Assembly: GCA_007125985.1 (NCBI GenBank)
Contig: SLCE01000005.1
Coordinates: 1 to 64,000, forward strand
DNA length: 64,000 nucleotides
Direction: 5' to 3'
Origin: Ectothiorhodospiraceae bacterium
GTDB lineage: Bacteria > Pseudomonadota > Gammaproteobacteria > Nitrococcales > Aquisalimonadaceae
The position numbers and the translations under genes are program-made. How positions within the stretch are numbered: the stretch's first letter is position 1; the number at the start of each line of letters is the position of its first letter. The notes under the pieces were generated by a model. The model had not been told where the DNA came from. It saw only the letters and a program-made list of their open reading frames with translations, and ran no database searches. This document shows positions 49,534 to 58,540 of the stretch, piece after piece.

Positions 49534-50787
49534 TCATTCCGCATTGGCGCTGCGCCACTCGCCGCCGCCCGGCAGAAGCAGGTTGAGCAGGATGGCCACG
49601 AGGCTGCAAAGCGCAATGCCTTCCAGACCAAGCGTGCCGCTGCCGAAGCTCATGCCGCCGATACCGAAGACCAGAGTGACCGCCAGAATCACCAGATTCC
49701 GGGCTTCGGACAAGTCCACCTGATGGCGCACCAGCACGTTCAGACCGACCACGGCGATGGACCCGAACAGCAGGCACAGGATGCCACCCATAACGGGACC
49801 GGGAATCGCCAGCAGCACCGCACCGAACTTGCCCACGAAGGCGAGCACGATTGCGGTGACGGCAGCCCAGAGCATCACATTGGGGTTGAAGTTACGGGTG
49901 AGCATCACCGCGCCGGTAACCTCGGAGTACGTCGTGTTGGGCGGCCCGCCCAACGATGCAGCCGCCGACGTGGCCAGGCCGTCGCCAAGCAGCGTGCGGT
50001 GCAGCCCCGGCTTTTTCAGGTAATTCTTGCGCGTGATATTGCCAATGGCCAGCACATCGCCCACGTGCTCGATGGCGGGCGCGATCGCCACCGGCACCAG
50101 AAACAAGATTGCCCCCCAGTGAAGTTCCGGCGCCGTGAACGCGGGCATGGAGATCCATGCGGCCTGACCGACTGTGCTGAAATCCACCACACCGAAGAAC
50201 AGCGCCACAACAAACCCGGCCAGCACGCCGAACAGAATCGGGATCAGCCGGAAGATGCCCTGCCCCAGCACCGCAACCAGAATCGTGACAGCCAGCGAAA
50301 TCATCGAGATGGTGATAGCGACCCCGTAAGGTATCAGCTGTTCGGCGCCATCACCGGTGCGCCCCATGGCCATGTTGACCCCCACCGGAGCCAGCGATAA
50401 CCCGATGACCATGATCACCGGAGCAATCACCACCGGCGGCAGCAGTCGGTCGATAAAGCCTGTTCCCTTCAGCTTGACCAGACCGGATAACAGAATGTAA
50501 ACCAGACCCGCGGCCATCAATCCGCCCATGGTGGCCGGAATCCCGTAGGCGGCCGTGGATGCCATGATCGGTGCGATGAAGGCAAACGACGAAGCGAGGA
50601 AGATCGGAATCTGCCGCCCCGTCACCAGATGAAAGATCAACGTACCGATGCCTGCGGTGAACAAGGCCACACTGGGATCAAGACCCGTGATCAAGGGCAT
50701 CAGCACCAGGGCACCGAACGCCACAAGCAGCATCTGAGAGCCGGTCAACGCCTCGCGCCAGATAGCTTCCCGCGAACTGTCCTGCAT
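49534..50787 (-). CDS. Uracil-xanthine permease family transporter (NCS2)
   Basis: Inner-membrane nucleobase:H+ symporter of 417 residues from the ATG at 50787 (GAAGGAAGAG ahead). The fourteen hydrophobic segments of the UraA fold include the acidic substrate residues in AIEHVGD and PNTTYSE. The block FLASSFAFIAPI is shared with UraA-type members. A uracil-specific role is likely but not certain from sequence; xanthine members share the fold. Confidence 0.88.
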   Translation of the reverse strand: MQDSSREAIWREALTGSQMLLVAFGALVLMPLITGLDPSVALFTAGIGTLIFHLVTGRQIPIFLASSFAFIAPIMASTAAYGIPATMGGLMAAGLVYILLSGLVKLKGTGFIDRLLPPVVIAPVIMVIGLSLAPVGVNMAMGRTGDGAEQLIPYGVAITISMISLAVTILVAVLGQGIFRLIPILFGVLAGFVVALFFGVVDFSTVGQAAWISMPAFTAPELHWGAILFLVPVAIAPAIEHVGDVLAIGNITRKNYLKKPGLHRTLLGDGLATSAAASLGGPPNTTYSEVTGAVMLTRNFNPNVMLWAAVTAIVLAFVGKFGAVLLAIPGPVMGGILCLLFGSIAVVGLNVLVRHQVDLSEARNLVILAVTLVFGIGGMSFGSGTLGLEGIALCSLVAILLNLLLPGGGEWRSANAE

Positions 50788-50890
50788 GATTGCTCTTCCT
50801 TCTTTTGAGTGCGCGCGTAACCTTATTGACGCAACCGGCACACGTCCAGTCCAAGTCATGGCCGGTCATTGGCATTCAATGCAAAAAAAC

Positions 50891-50920
50891 TTGGCAATTC
50901 GCTCCAAGGCGCGCTACAGT
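50891..50920 (+). promoter_or_regulatory. Promoter of the cold-shock gene, with a long leader
   Basis: TTGGCA (50891-50896), an 18-nt spacer and TACAGT (50915-50920). Transcription from here gives a leader of about 120 nt before the ATG at 51051, comparable to the long structured cspA leaders that switch at low temperature. Confidence 0.5.
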
Positions 50921-51050
50921 AGCCCTCGCAGTGTTCCTCCTGTAGTTGCCCGGCAGTACCGACCCTTCATGGCAGTCACTCCCGAGTAAGTTCTTCAGGT
51001 TTACCTGCACAACCCGTGATTCAGTCACTTTACTTAGGAGTAGATAATCC

Positions 51051-51254
51051 ATGATGACTGGTACCGTTAAGTGGTTCGACGACGCCAAGGGCTTCGGTTT
51101 CATTTCCCCGGAAGACGGCAGCAAGGACGTGTTTGTCCATCACTCCGCCATTACGGGCTCCGGTTTCAAGAGCCTGGCCGAAGGCCAGCGTGTTGAGTTT
51201 GAAACCCAGAACACCCCGAAGGGTCTGGCCGCTGCCAACGTGAGCCCGCTCTAA
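51051..51254 (+). CDS. Cold-shock protein, CspA family
   Basis: Single OB-fold RNA chaperone of 67 residues. RNP1 KGFGFI (13-18) and RNP2 DVFVHH (26-31) are intact, with the typical start GTVKWF. AGGAG lies about 10 nt upstream. It has its own promoter, a long 5' leader and an intrinsic terminator, so it is monocistronic. Which Csp paralogue it matches (cold-induced or constitutive) cannot be told from sequence. Confidence 0.96.
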   Translation: MMTGTVKWFDDAKGFGFISPEDGSKDVFVHHSAITGSGFKSLAEGQRVEFETQNTPKGLAAANVSPL

Positions 51255-51277
51255 AGAGCCGCGTTCGCGAGTAGCGT

Positions 51278-51313
51278 AAAAAACACCCCGCCACGGCGGG
51301 GTGTTTTTGTTTT
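51278..51313 (+). terminator. Intrinsic terminator of the csp gene
   Basis: An A-rich 5' arm leads into CACCCCGCC (51284-51292), a minimal loop and GGCGGGGTG (51295-51303), followed by TTTTTGTTTT. Confidence 0.85.
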
Positions 51314-51374
51314 CGGCCCCGTTCCCGGCCTATCATGGGGCGAGTGATGGCAACACCACCGGGAACCATCCGCC

Positions 51375-51845
51375 ATGACCACGCGTAAAACCCTCCTCGT
51401 CGTCGCCCATGCCCCCTCTCCAAACACTCAAAAGCTGGTTGGCGCGGTGCTGCGGGGTGCCCGTCATCCGGACATTGAAAACGTGGACGTCCATCATAAG
51501 CCCCCATTGGAAGCCGGTCCGGACGACGTACTAGCGGCCGACGCCATCATCCTCGGCACCACCGAGAACCTTGGTTACATGAGTGGTGCACTGAAAGATT
51601 TCTTTGACCGCAGTTACTACCCTTGCCTGGAAGAAACCCAGGGGCTGCCCTATGCGCTGTTCATCCGTGCGGGGCACGACGGCACAGGCACCCGCCGGGC
51701 AGTGGAGACCATCGTCACCGGCTTGCGCTGGCGGGCCACACAGGACCCACTGATCTGCCGCGGGGAATTTTCCGAGGATTTTGTCTCTCAGTGCGAAGAA
51801 CTGGGCATGACTATGGCGGCCAGTCTGGATGCCGGCATCATCTAA
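51375..51845 (+). CDS. Flavodoxin-fold NAD(P)H-dependent oxidoreductase
   Basis: Cytosolic protein of 156 residues with a flavodoxin-like fold: an N-terminal phosphate loop region LLVVAHAPSPNTQKL, then ILGTTENLGYMSGALKDFFD, the FMN isoalloxazine-binding block shared with WrbA-like and flavodoxin-like proteins. Likely binds FMN; substrate unknown. The repeat element at 51889 begins 44 nt downstream. Confidence 0.8.
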   Translation: MTTRKTLLVVAHAPSPNTQKLVGAVLRGARHPDIENVDVHHKPPLEAGPDDVLAADAIILGTTENLGYMSGALKDFFDRSYYPCLEETQGLPYALFIRAGHDGTGTRRAVETIVTGLRWRATQDPLICRGEFSEDFVSQCEELGMTMAASLDAGII

Positions 51846-51888
51846 AAGCTAAAGCCCCTGATCTCGGGCAGCGGGCGGTTGCTCGGCC

Positions 51889-51958
51889 TAAGGAAGCACT
51901 GATCTATTCCCATGGTGCTCTGGCTTTGCAGCGCGGGAATAGATCAGTGTTTCCTTAA
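51889..51958. repeat. Short complete repeat element (70 bp)
   Basis: GGAAGCACTGATCTATTCCC (51892-51911) and its near-complement GGGAATAGATCAGTGTTTCC (51935-51954) flank only 23 bp, which equal the first bases of the long module (ATGGTGCTCTGGCTTTGCAG). TAA precedes and TTAA follows. It shows that elements of the family can exist with the interior almost wholly deleted. Confidence 0.8.
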
Positions 51959-52021
51959 GGGTACACGGGGGCGCGCAAGGTTCATGTTAGACTGCGCGCC
52001 TGTTCCGCACTGTGTACCAAC

Positions 52022-53374
52022 ATGACCACCGAGGATCTGACCCGCGACAGCCTGGGACGCACCCTGTTCCGCATGACCTGGCCGATGCTGTTCGGGGTCT
52101 TGTCTCTGCTCGGGTTCCAGCTGGTGGACAGCGCCTTCATCGGTCAACTCGGGGTTGAGCCGCTGGCTGCACTGGGATTCACCATCCCCGTTCAGCAACT
52201 GATTATCGGGACGCAGGTCGGCCTTGGCATCGCCACCACCGCCATTATCGCCCGGGCGTTGGGCGCCGGGGATCAGGCGAGAGCGCGTCGACTGGCCGGT
52301 CTGGTCCTGTTGTGTGGCGCATCCGGTATTCTGCTTCTCTGCCTGACGCTGTGGGTGCTGCGCGCACCCCTCGTTCTTACCCTTGGGGCCGAATCATCCC
52401 TCCTCCCGCAAATCTCCCGGTACTGGGCCCCTTGGCTCCTGAGCGCCTGGATCGGCGCCCTGCTCTATTTCTGCTACAGCGTATCCCGCGCGAATGGTGA
52501 CACGCGCACCCCGGGTCTGCTGATGGTGACCACAAGCCTGATCAACCTGGCGCTCGACCCTTTGTTCATTTTCACCTTCGGCTGGGGCATGGCAGGAGCG
52601 GCCTGGGCCACTGTTGCGGCGTTCTCCACAGGCCTGGTGTTGATTTTGCCCCAGTTACTGAAACGCGACTGGATCTCCTTTGACCTCGCCGGCGCTGACC
52701 CTCGTGCAGCGCTGAAACAGTTGGCAACCACCGCGGGACCTGCCACCGTGAGCCAGTTGCTACCCCCGCTTTCGGCCATGTTGGCCACCACCCTGGTTGC
52801 AGGGTTTGGTTCCACGGCGGTGGCGGCCTGGGGGCTTGGCACCCGGCTGGAATTCTTTTCCATCGTGGTGGTCCTGGCCCTGACCATGTCGGTACCACCG
52901 ATGGTCAGCCGTCTGCAGGGTGCCGGCGAGTTACAACGCATCCGTGAACTTGTGCGCCTGGCCGTTCGCTTTGTCATCGTCTGGCAACTGGCCGTCGCCA
53001 TCGTCTGGCTGCTGCTGTCCGACCCGTTAAGCCGCCTGCTGAGCGAGGACGCCGGTGTTGCCGGGCTGCTGCAGGACTATCTGCTCCGCGTGCCGCTTAG
53101 CTACAGCGGTCTAGGCGTGTGCATGCTCATGGTGTCCGTCTGTAACGCGTTGGGGCTGCCGTTAAAGGCATTGATAGCGGCCACTGGCCGCCTGTTCGTC
53201 TGTTATTTGCCCGCCCTGTGGCTAGGATCACAACTGGCAGGGCTCAATGGTCTGTTCACCGGGGCAATGTTGGCGAACCTGGCGGCGGGCCTGCTGGCCT
53301 GGACCATTTATCGACACGCGACAGCCGACTTCGACCATGCACCAAGCCCGGAGACACGGGATGCGCGTTCATAA
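52022..53374 (+). CDS. MATE family efflux transporter (DinF-like)
   Basis: Inner-membrane cation-coupled multidrug or metabolite exporter of 450 residues with twelve transmembrane segments in two MatE repeats. TWPMLFGVLSLLGFQLVDSA at the N-terminus, with Asp in the first helix, and SRANGDTRTPGLLM between the bundles are typical. No Shine-Dalgarno is visible before the ATG, so initiation may be weak or near-leaderless. It is convergent with dacB (25-bp gap). Substrate unknown. Confidence 0.87.
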   Translation: MTTEDLTRDSLGRTLFRMTWPMLFGVLSLLGFQLVDSAFIGQLGVEPLAALGFTIPVQQLIIGTQVGLGIATTAIIARALGAGDQARARRLAGLVLLCGASGILLLCLTLWVLRAPLVLTLGAESSLLPQISRYWAPWLLSAWIGALLYFCYSVSRANGDTRTPGLLMVTTSLINLALDPLFIFTFGWGMAGAAWATVAAFSTGLVLILPQLLKRDWISFDLAGADPRAALKQLATTAGPATVSQLLPPLSAMLATTLVAGFGSTAVAAWGLGTRLEFFSIVVVLALTMSVPPMVSRLQGAGELQRIRELVRLAVRFVIVWQLAVAIVWLLLSDPLSRLLSEDAGVAGLLQDYLLRVPLSYSGLGVCMLMVSVCNALGLPLKALIAATGRLFVCYLPALWLGSQLAGLNGLFTGAMLANLAAGLLAWTIYRHATADFDHAPSPETRDARS

Positions 53375-53399
53375 GGGCCGGTGATCAGGCGCATGTCCG

Positions 53400-54818
53400 T
53401 TACTGACGGTATGCCCAGCGCAGAACCGCATCCTGAACGGCTTCACCGCGGCCACGATGCGCCTCGGGCCCGTTGACCAACACCACAACAATCAGATCCC
53501 GGCCGCTGGCGGTGCGCACGTAGCCCGCAATCGCGGACACATCATCCAGCCGCCCGGTCTTCAGCCGCATGCGACCGGTCTCCTCCGCATCCTGAAACCG
53601 CCGCCGCACGGTGCCGTCCAGACCGGCCAAGGGAAATGAGGCCAGGTATTCCGGCGCGAACGGACTGCGATGGGCCTGCTGCAACAGGGCAGCCACCTGG
53701 TTTGCGGTGGCCCGATTGGTACGGGACAGGCCTGCCGCGTTATCCAGTATCAGGCCATCCGTATCCAGGCCCTGCTGTTCCAGCACATCAAACAGTGCCC
53801 GCTCCCCCTTGCCCTGGGTGGCCGGCTCGCCAAAGGCTTCCACACCAAGCGCCAGTTTGAAGTGACGCGTCATCACGTTGTTGCTGTATTTGTTGACCAC
53901 GCGGAGCAGGTCTCCCAGAGGGCGGGACTTGTGGACCAGCAGGGGCTCCGCCTGGTCATCGCGCCAGACGTCCTCGCGCCACCCTCCGGAGAAGCGCCCA
54001 CCCAGTTGCTCCCAGTAGAGCTGGAACAGCCCGTGCGCATAGTCGGGGGGCGGCACAGCAACCCGCAGCAGGCGAAACCGGTCACAGGTCCGCGCGTAGT
54101 GCCCCTCCAGGACAACCTGCCCTTCCCGGGGGACGGCATAGCTCACACCGCGCTGGAAACCACCGCAGGCGCCGGAGGCCGGCCGCAAACGGTTTTCCAC
54201 TGACAGGCCGGGCAGCGGCGGCTCGGGTTGCACCCGCACCGCATCACGCTCCGCATCCGGTTCAATGAAAAACTGCAGCGCATTGAAATTGACCAGCAGC
54301 GGATGCGGCGGCTGGTTGTATGCCCGATGCGGCTGATTATCGAAGGCTCCCGGATCTTCAGGCGCCAGGGCGTAGTGACTGTTGTCGAACACCAGGTCGC
54401 CGCGGATCTCGTGAATGCCCAGGCGGCGAATCTCGCCCACCAGTTTCCAGAACTCCTCGTTGACCAGGAAGGGGTCGCCGTAGCCTTTGATCCACAGGTC
54501 GCCATCCAATACACCATCCCGCGGCGCCTGCCGGGTATATACCTCCGTTTTCCAGCGATAAGCAGGCCCCAGCGCTTCCAGGGCCGCGAAGGTGGTGAAC
54601 AGTTTGCTGATCGAGGCCGGATTGCGCGATCTGTCCGCCGCATGCGCAAGCAGTGGCTCGCCGCCATCCACCGGTTGCACCAACAGACTGACCTCATCGG
54701 TGGAGAGTTGCTGCCACTCCAGCACCTGGGCAATGGGCGCGGGAAGTGAGGCGCTACCGAGCGACGGCATCAGAAGCATGCAGACAACAACAGCAGTGAT
54801 ACGCAGGGAGACGGCCAT
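53400..54818 (-). CDS. dacB: D-alanyl-D-alanine carboxypeptidase/endopeptidase (PBP4)
   Basis: Periplasmic penicillin-binding protein (peptidase family S13) that trims and cuts peptidoglycan cross-links. From the ATG at 54818 (CGGAG 6 nt ahead) it is 472 residues. The signal peptide is followed by the active-site SxxK (S69-I-S-K72), then SxN in KYSNN and the KTG triad in LKTGRLDD. An insertion domain between SxxK and SxN is normal for PBP4. Longer readings from upstream lie in the hrpB region and are not supported. Confidence 0.94.
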   Translation of the reverse strand: MAVSLRITAVVVCMLLMPSLGSASLPAPIAQVLEWQQLSTDEVSLLVQPVDGGEPLLAHAADRSRNPASISKLFTTFAALEALGPAYRWKTEVYTRQAPRDGVLDGDLWIKGYGDPFLVNEEFWKLVGEIRRLGIHEIRGDLVFDNSHYALAPEDPGAFDNQPHRAYNQPPHPLLVNFNALQFFIEPDAERDAVRVQPEPPLPGLSVENRLRPASGACGGFQRGVSYAVPREGQVVLEGHYARTCDRFRLLRVAVPPPDYAHGLFQLYWEQLGGRFSGGWREDVWRDDQAEPLLVHKSRPLGDLLRVVNKYSNNVMTRHFKLALGVEAFGEPATQGKGERALFDVLEQQGLDTDGLILDNAAGLSRTNRATANQVAALLQQAHRSPFAPEYLASFPLAGLDGTVRRRFQDAEETGRMRLKTGRLDDVSAIAGYVRTASGRDLIVVVLVNGPEAHRGRGEAVQDAVLRWAYRQ

Positions 54819-54876
54819 GTAGGGCTCCGAAAAATTCATACCAATACAGTCACACTGATTGCTGCATCCTGCGCCT

Positions 54877-57348
54877 TCAGCGCCCTGTGGTGCGCCGGCG
54901 CACACCACGCACGGGCTCGGCCCGAAGTGGATCATCTGGCCAGGCGTGTTTGGGGTAACGCCCCCGGAGTTCCTTCCGGACGTCATGGTAACCGGCTTTC
55001 CAGAAACCGGGGAGATCCTGTGTGATCTGGACGGGCCTCCCTGCTGGTGACAGCAGGTGCAGCAAGAGCGGAACCCGGCCCCGGGCCACCGTCGGCGACT
55101 CCGTACAACCGAACAACTCCTGGAGACGGACCGCCAGCACTGGCACATCTCCAGCGCCGTAGTCGATGCGGATCCGGGAACCCGTGGACAACTCCCAATG
55201 CGTGGGCGCTTCCTGACGCAGCCTGCGTCGCTGCGGGAAATCCAGCAAGGACTCCAGCGCCGCCCTTAACGGAAATGCCTGCAACCCGTCCAGGCTGCGG
55301 ATGCCGGACAGGAATGGAGCGCACCAGGTTTCCAGATCCTCCAGCAAACCCGCGTCATCCAGGTCCGGCCACTTTTCCGGCTCCAGCTCCCGGAGCAACG
55401 CCACCCGCGCCTGCAATTGCCGCGTCTCCCGGCACCAGGGCAACAGATGCAGGCCGCGCTCCCGCATGGCTTCCAGCATCAGCATCTGCACGGCTTCCGG
55501 CCCAGGTGTGGGCAGCGCCTTCTCCTCCAGCACCAGGGCCCCAAGCCGCAGTCGCCGCCGGGCCTGGACGCGCCCGGATGCAGGCACAAGCTGAACCTCG
55601 TCCTCCGTCCGCAGTTGATCCGCGAACGCCTTTCGGATGCATGTTTCGTCCACCGGGGCTGCCAGCCGGATCCGTGCTTCCTCGCCGCTGCCCTCCAGAT
55701 GGGCCGCCACCAGCATGGGGGCAAATCCCAGCGGATCTTCCGGTGGCAACCAGGCCCCGCGCCCGTTCCTCAGCAAAAAACGACCGTCCTGTCCGGATCG
55801 TCTGCTCGCCACCCGGTCGGGATAGGCCATGGCCAACAGCTGCCCCACCGGCCCCTCGCGGCTTGGGCGGCCGGGTTCACAGCCGAGGCGTTGCGCGAAC
55901 CGGCGTGCCAGTTCCAAGACGTACCGTGCCCGCCCCTGGCCACCTTCCAACGCCCGCAGCCGTGCCGTCATATCGCTGCCCGCATCGGGCTCGGCCGCCA
56001 GCAGATCCCGCTCACTGAGCAGGGCCGCCAGACAGCAGGCAAGCCAGCCCTGGCCAAGCGCCCTTCCTTCCAGGAGCAGATGAGCGAGACGGGGATGCAC
56101 ACCGAGCCGACCTGCCTCCGAACCTTGCGGCGTCAGCCTGCCGTCGCCATCCAGGAAACCGAGCCATCCCAGCAGATCGGTCGCCTGATTCCAGCTGGCC
56201 CGCGGGGGAGGATCCAGCCAACACAGGCTCTCCGGCTCGTGAACACCCCAGCAGGCCAGTTCCAGCACAAGCGGTGCCAGGTCAGCACGGGTGATCTCAG
56301 GCGCGGCAAACGGTTGCAGACGAGCCTGTTCCTCAGCCGACCATAGGCGGTAACACACTCCCGGCCCCTGTCTCCCTGCCCGCCCGGCGCGCTGTTCCGT
56401 GGACGAACGCGCAATGCGCTGGGTGATCAGTCGACTCATGCCACTGGCGGTATCGAAACGACTGCTCCGTTCCAGCCCCGCATCCACGACTACCCGGATG
56501 CCGTCGATGGTCAGGCTGGTTTCCGCGATATTGGTTGCGAGAACCACCTTTCGCTGCCCCGGTGGTGATGGCGTCAACGCCTGGTCCTGGGCCGCAAACG
56601 GCAGATTCCCGTAAAGGGGCAGAAGCGAGACATCATCCCCGACACGGCCAGTCAGCAACTGCATCACCTGGGAGATCTCCCGCTGGCCTGGCAGGAACAC
56701 CAGTGCCGATCCGGTTTCTTCGGCCAAGGCTTCCTGCACCACGGCGGCAACCCGCCCCGGCAGGCCCGTGCCACGCCCTCCCGGACGGTAGCGCACGTCC
56801 ACCGGATGGCTGCGCCCTCGGCTGGTAATGACCGGCGCCTGCTCCAGCAATTCGGCCACCCGCTGCCCGTCCAGAGTGGCTGACATGACCAGCACCCGCA
56901 GATCCGTACGCAAGCTCTGCTGGCTGTCCAGCGTCAATGCCAGACCGAGATCCCCCTGCAGGCTTCGCTCATGGAATTCATCGAAGATCACCGCCCCGTA
57001 AGCGGCCAGTTCCGGGTCATCCTGCAGCAGCCGCGTCAGCACACCCTCGGTGACCACCTCGATACGCGTCTCCGTGCTCACGCGTGAATCCAGCTTTACA
57101 CGGTACCCAACTGTTTTTCCTATATTTTCTCCGAGCTTTTCACTCATGAATCGGGCTGCTGCACGGGCAGCCAGGCGACGTGGCTCCAGCATGACCACGC
57201 GGCGGCCGCCGAGCCACGGCTGGTCCAGGAGCGCGAGGGGCACACGCGTGGTTTTACCGGCCCCCGGTGGCGCCTGCAGCACCGCCCGGTTTCCGTCGGT
57301 GAGCGCACAGAGTAGTTCCGGAATCACACGTTCAACTGGAAGCGACAT
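54877..57348 (-). CDS. hrpB: ATP-dependent RNA helicase HrpB
   Basis: DEAH-family helicase of 823 residues from the ATG at 57348, chosen because MSLPVERVIPELL matches the family start; an ATG three codons upstream (57357) is possible. Walker A GAGKTT (29-34) and DEFH (123-126, variant of DEAH) are clear, followed by SAT and the C-terminal HA2 and HrpB_C domains. The physiological RNA target is unknown. It lies 58 nt upstream of dacB and is divergent from the crotonase gene. Confidence 0.94.
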   Translation of the reverse strand: MSLPVERVIPELLCALTDGNRAVLQAPPGAGKTTRVPLALLDQPWLGGRRVVMLEPRRLAARAAARFMSEKLGENIGKTVGYRVKLDSRVSTETRIEVVTEGVLTRLLQDDPELAAYGAVIFDEFHERSLQGDLGLALTLDSQQSLRTDLRVLVMSATLDGQRVAELLEQAPVITSRGRSHPVDVRYRPGGRGTGLPGRVAAVVQEALAEETGSALVFLPGQREISQVMQLLTGRVGDDVSLLPLYGNLPFAAQDQALTPSPPGQRKVVLATNIAETSLTIDGIRVVVDAGLERSSRFDTASGMSRLITQRIARSSTEQRAGRAGRQGPGVCYRLWSAEEQARLQPFAAPEITRADLAPLVLELACWGVHEPESLCWLDPPPRASWNQATDLLGWLGFLDGDGRLTPQGSEAGRLGVHPRLAHLLLEGRALGQGWLACCLAALLSERDLLAAEPDAGSDMTARLRALEGGQGRARYVLELARRFAQRLGCEPGRPSREGPVGQLLAMAYPDRVASRRSGQDGRFLLRNGRGAWLPPEDPLGFAPMLVAAHLEGSGEEARIRLAAPVDETCIRKAFADQLRTEDEVQLVPASGRVQARRRLRLGALVLEEKALPTPGPEAVQMLMLEAMRERGLHLLPWCRETRQLQARVALLRELEPEKWPDLDDAGLLEDLETWCAPFLSGIRSLDGLQAFPLRAALESLLDFPQRRRLRQEAPTHWELSTGSRIRIDYGAGDVPVLAVRLQELFGCTESPTVARGRVPLLLHLLSPAGRPVQITQDLPGFWKAGYHDVRKELRGRYPKHAWPDDPLRAEPVRGVRRRTTGR

Positions 57349-57509
57349 GCGCGACATGGCCCTCTTAACTCTGCCTTGCCCGGGTGGAACGTCAGGGGAG
57401 TCAGCATACCCGGGATCTCCGTTTTTCGTGACAGACACCTCACCGACGGGGCACACTGGGCAAAAAAGATGACACATCAACTTGAACAACAACCCGCAGG
57501 AGATCTTCG

Positions 57510-58373
57510 GTGGACTTCGAAACCCTTGATTACAGCGTCTCGGATCAGATTCTGACCCTCACACTCAACCGGCCGGACCGCATGAACGCGTTCAACACCG
57601 TCATGCGGCGCGAATTGATCGCCGCCTTCGATGCCGCCGACGCCGACGACTCGGTGCGCGTCATCGTCATCACCGGCGCTGGCGAACGGGCATTCTGTGC
57701 CGGCGCTGACCTGGAGAAAGGAGGAGACACGTTCAATCGCGACAAGCGTGCGCAGGAGGAAGATCTGGAGGGCGAGCGCGACGGTGGCGGCACCGTGAGC
57801 TTGCGTATCTATGACAGCAAGAAACCGGTTATCGCGGCCGTGAACGGCGCTGCCGTGGGCGTGGGGGTCACCATGACCCTGCCCATGGATATCCGCATGG
57901 CCTCGACCAAGGCCCGCTTCGGCTTCGTGTTCGCCCGGCGTGGCATCACCATGGAAGCCTGCTCCAGTTGGTTCCTACCCCGCCTCGTAGGCATCCAGCA
58001 GGCGACGGACTGGGTGTACACCGGGCGCGTGTTCAATGCGGAAGAGGCGTTGAAGGGCGGCTTGGTCCACAGCCTGCATGAACCTGATGAACTGCTTCCC
58101 GCCGCCTATCGCCTGGCACGGGAAATCGCGGATAACACGTCCGCTGTCGCCACCACTCTGAATCGCCAGATGATGTGGCGTATGCTCGGCGCCGATCATC
58201 CAATGGAGGCACACAAGATTGATTCACGGGGCATCGCCTACATGGGGCGGTCTGATGACGTCAAGGAAGGGGTCTCCGCCTTCCTCGAGAAACGCCCCGC
58301 TGAGTTCCGGATGCGGCCGAGTGAGGATCTTCCTGATTTTTATCCCTGGTGGGACGACCGGCCCTTCGAATGA
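57510..58373 (+). CDS. Enoyl-CoA hydratase/isomerase family protein
   Basis: Crotonase-fold enzyme of 287 residues. The GTG start has AGGAG ahead. GERAFCAGADLEKGG and NGAAVGVGVTMTLPMDIRMA form the oxyanion hole and CoA site. The usual catalytic-Glu region reads FVFARRGITMEACSSWFLPR, in which the first Glu position differs from mitochondrial-type hydratases. The exact reaction (hydration, isomerisation or hydrolysis) is therefore uncertain. A run of acidic residues (QEEDLEGERD) forms a surface insert. Together with the fad-type gene at 61894 it suggests acyl-CoA turnover. Confidence 0.85.
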   Translation: MDFETLDYSVSDQILTLTLNRPDRMNAFNTVMRRELIAAFDAADADDSVRVIVITGAGERAFCAGADLEKGGDTFNRDKRAQEEDLEGERDGGGTVSLRIYDSKKPVIAAVNGAAVGVGVTMTLPMDIRMASTKARFGFVFARRGITMEACSSWFLPRLVGIQQATDWVYTGRVFNAEEALKGGLVHSLHEPDELLPAAYRLAREIADNTSAVATTLNRQMMWRMLGADHPMEAHKIDSRGIAYMGRSDDVKEGVSAFLEKRPAEFRMRPSEDLPDFYPWWDDRPFE

Positions 58374-58400
58374 CCGCTCGCTGAATCAGCAACTTCATTG

Positions 58401-58429
58401 ATACGGTCTATTAGAACGATAGGCCGTAT
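58401..58429. promoter_or_regulatory. Inverted repeat in the crotonase-cfa gap
   Basis: ATACGGTCTAT (58401-58411) and ATAGGCCGTAT (58419-58429) are 11-bp arms with one mismatch around TAGAACG. It lies 28 nt after the crotonase stop and 112 nt before the cfa ATG. The arms are A+T-rich and no T-run follows, so an operator is as likely as a terminator. Confidence 0.45.
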
Positions 58430-58540
58430 AGGGTTTCGCTTCGGCTTATGACGGTCTAAGGTTGAAAAGAAGTTTCTGGGGTCTGCACCCTAGGCCCTGA
58501 ATAACAAGCACAAAATGGATGACAGCGCCTGGAGGTTGTA

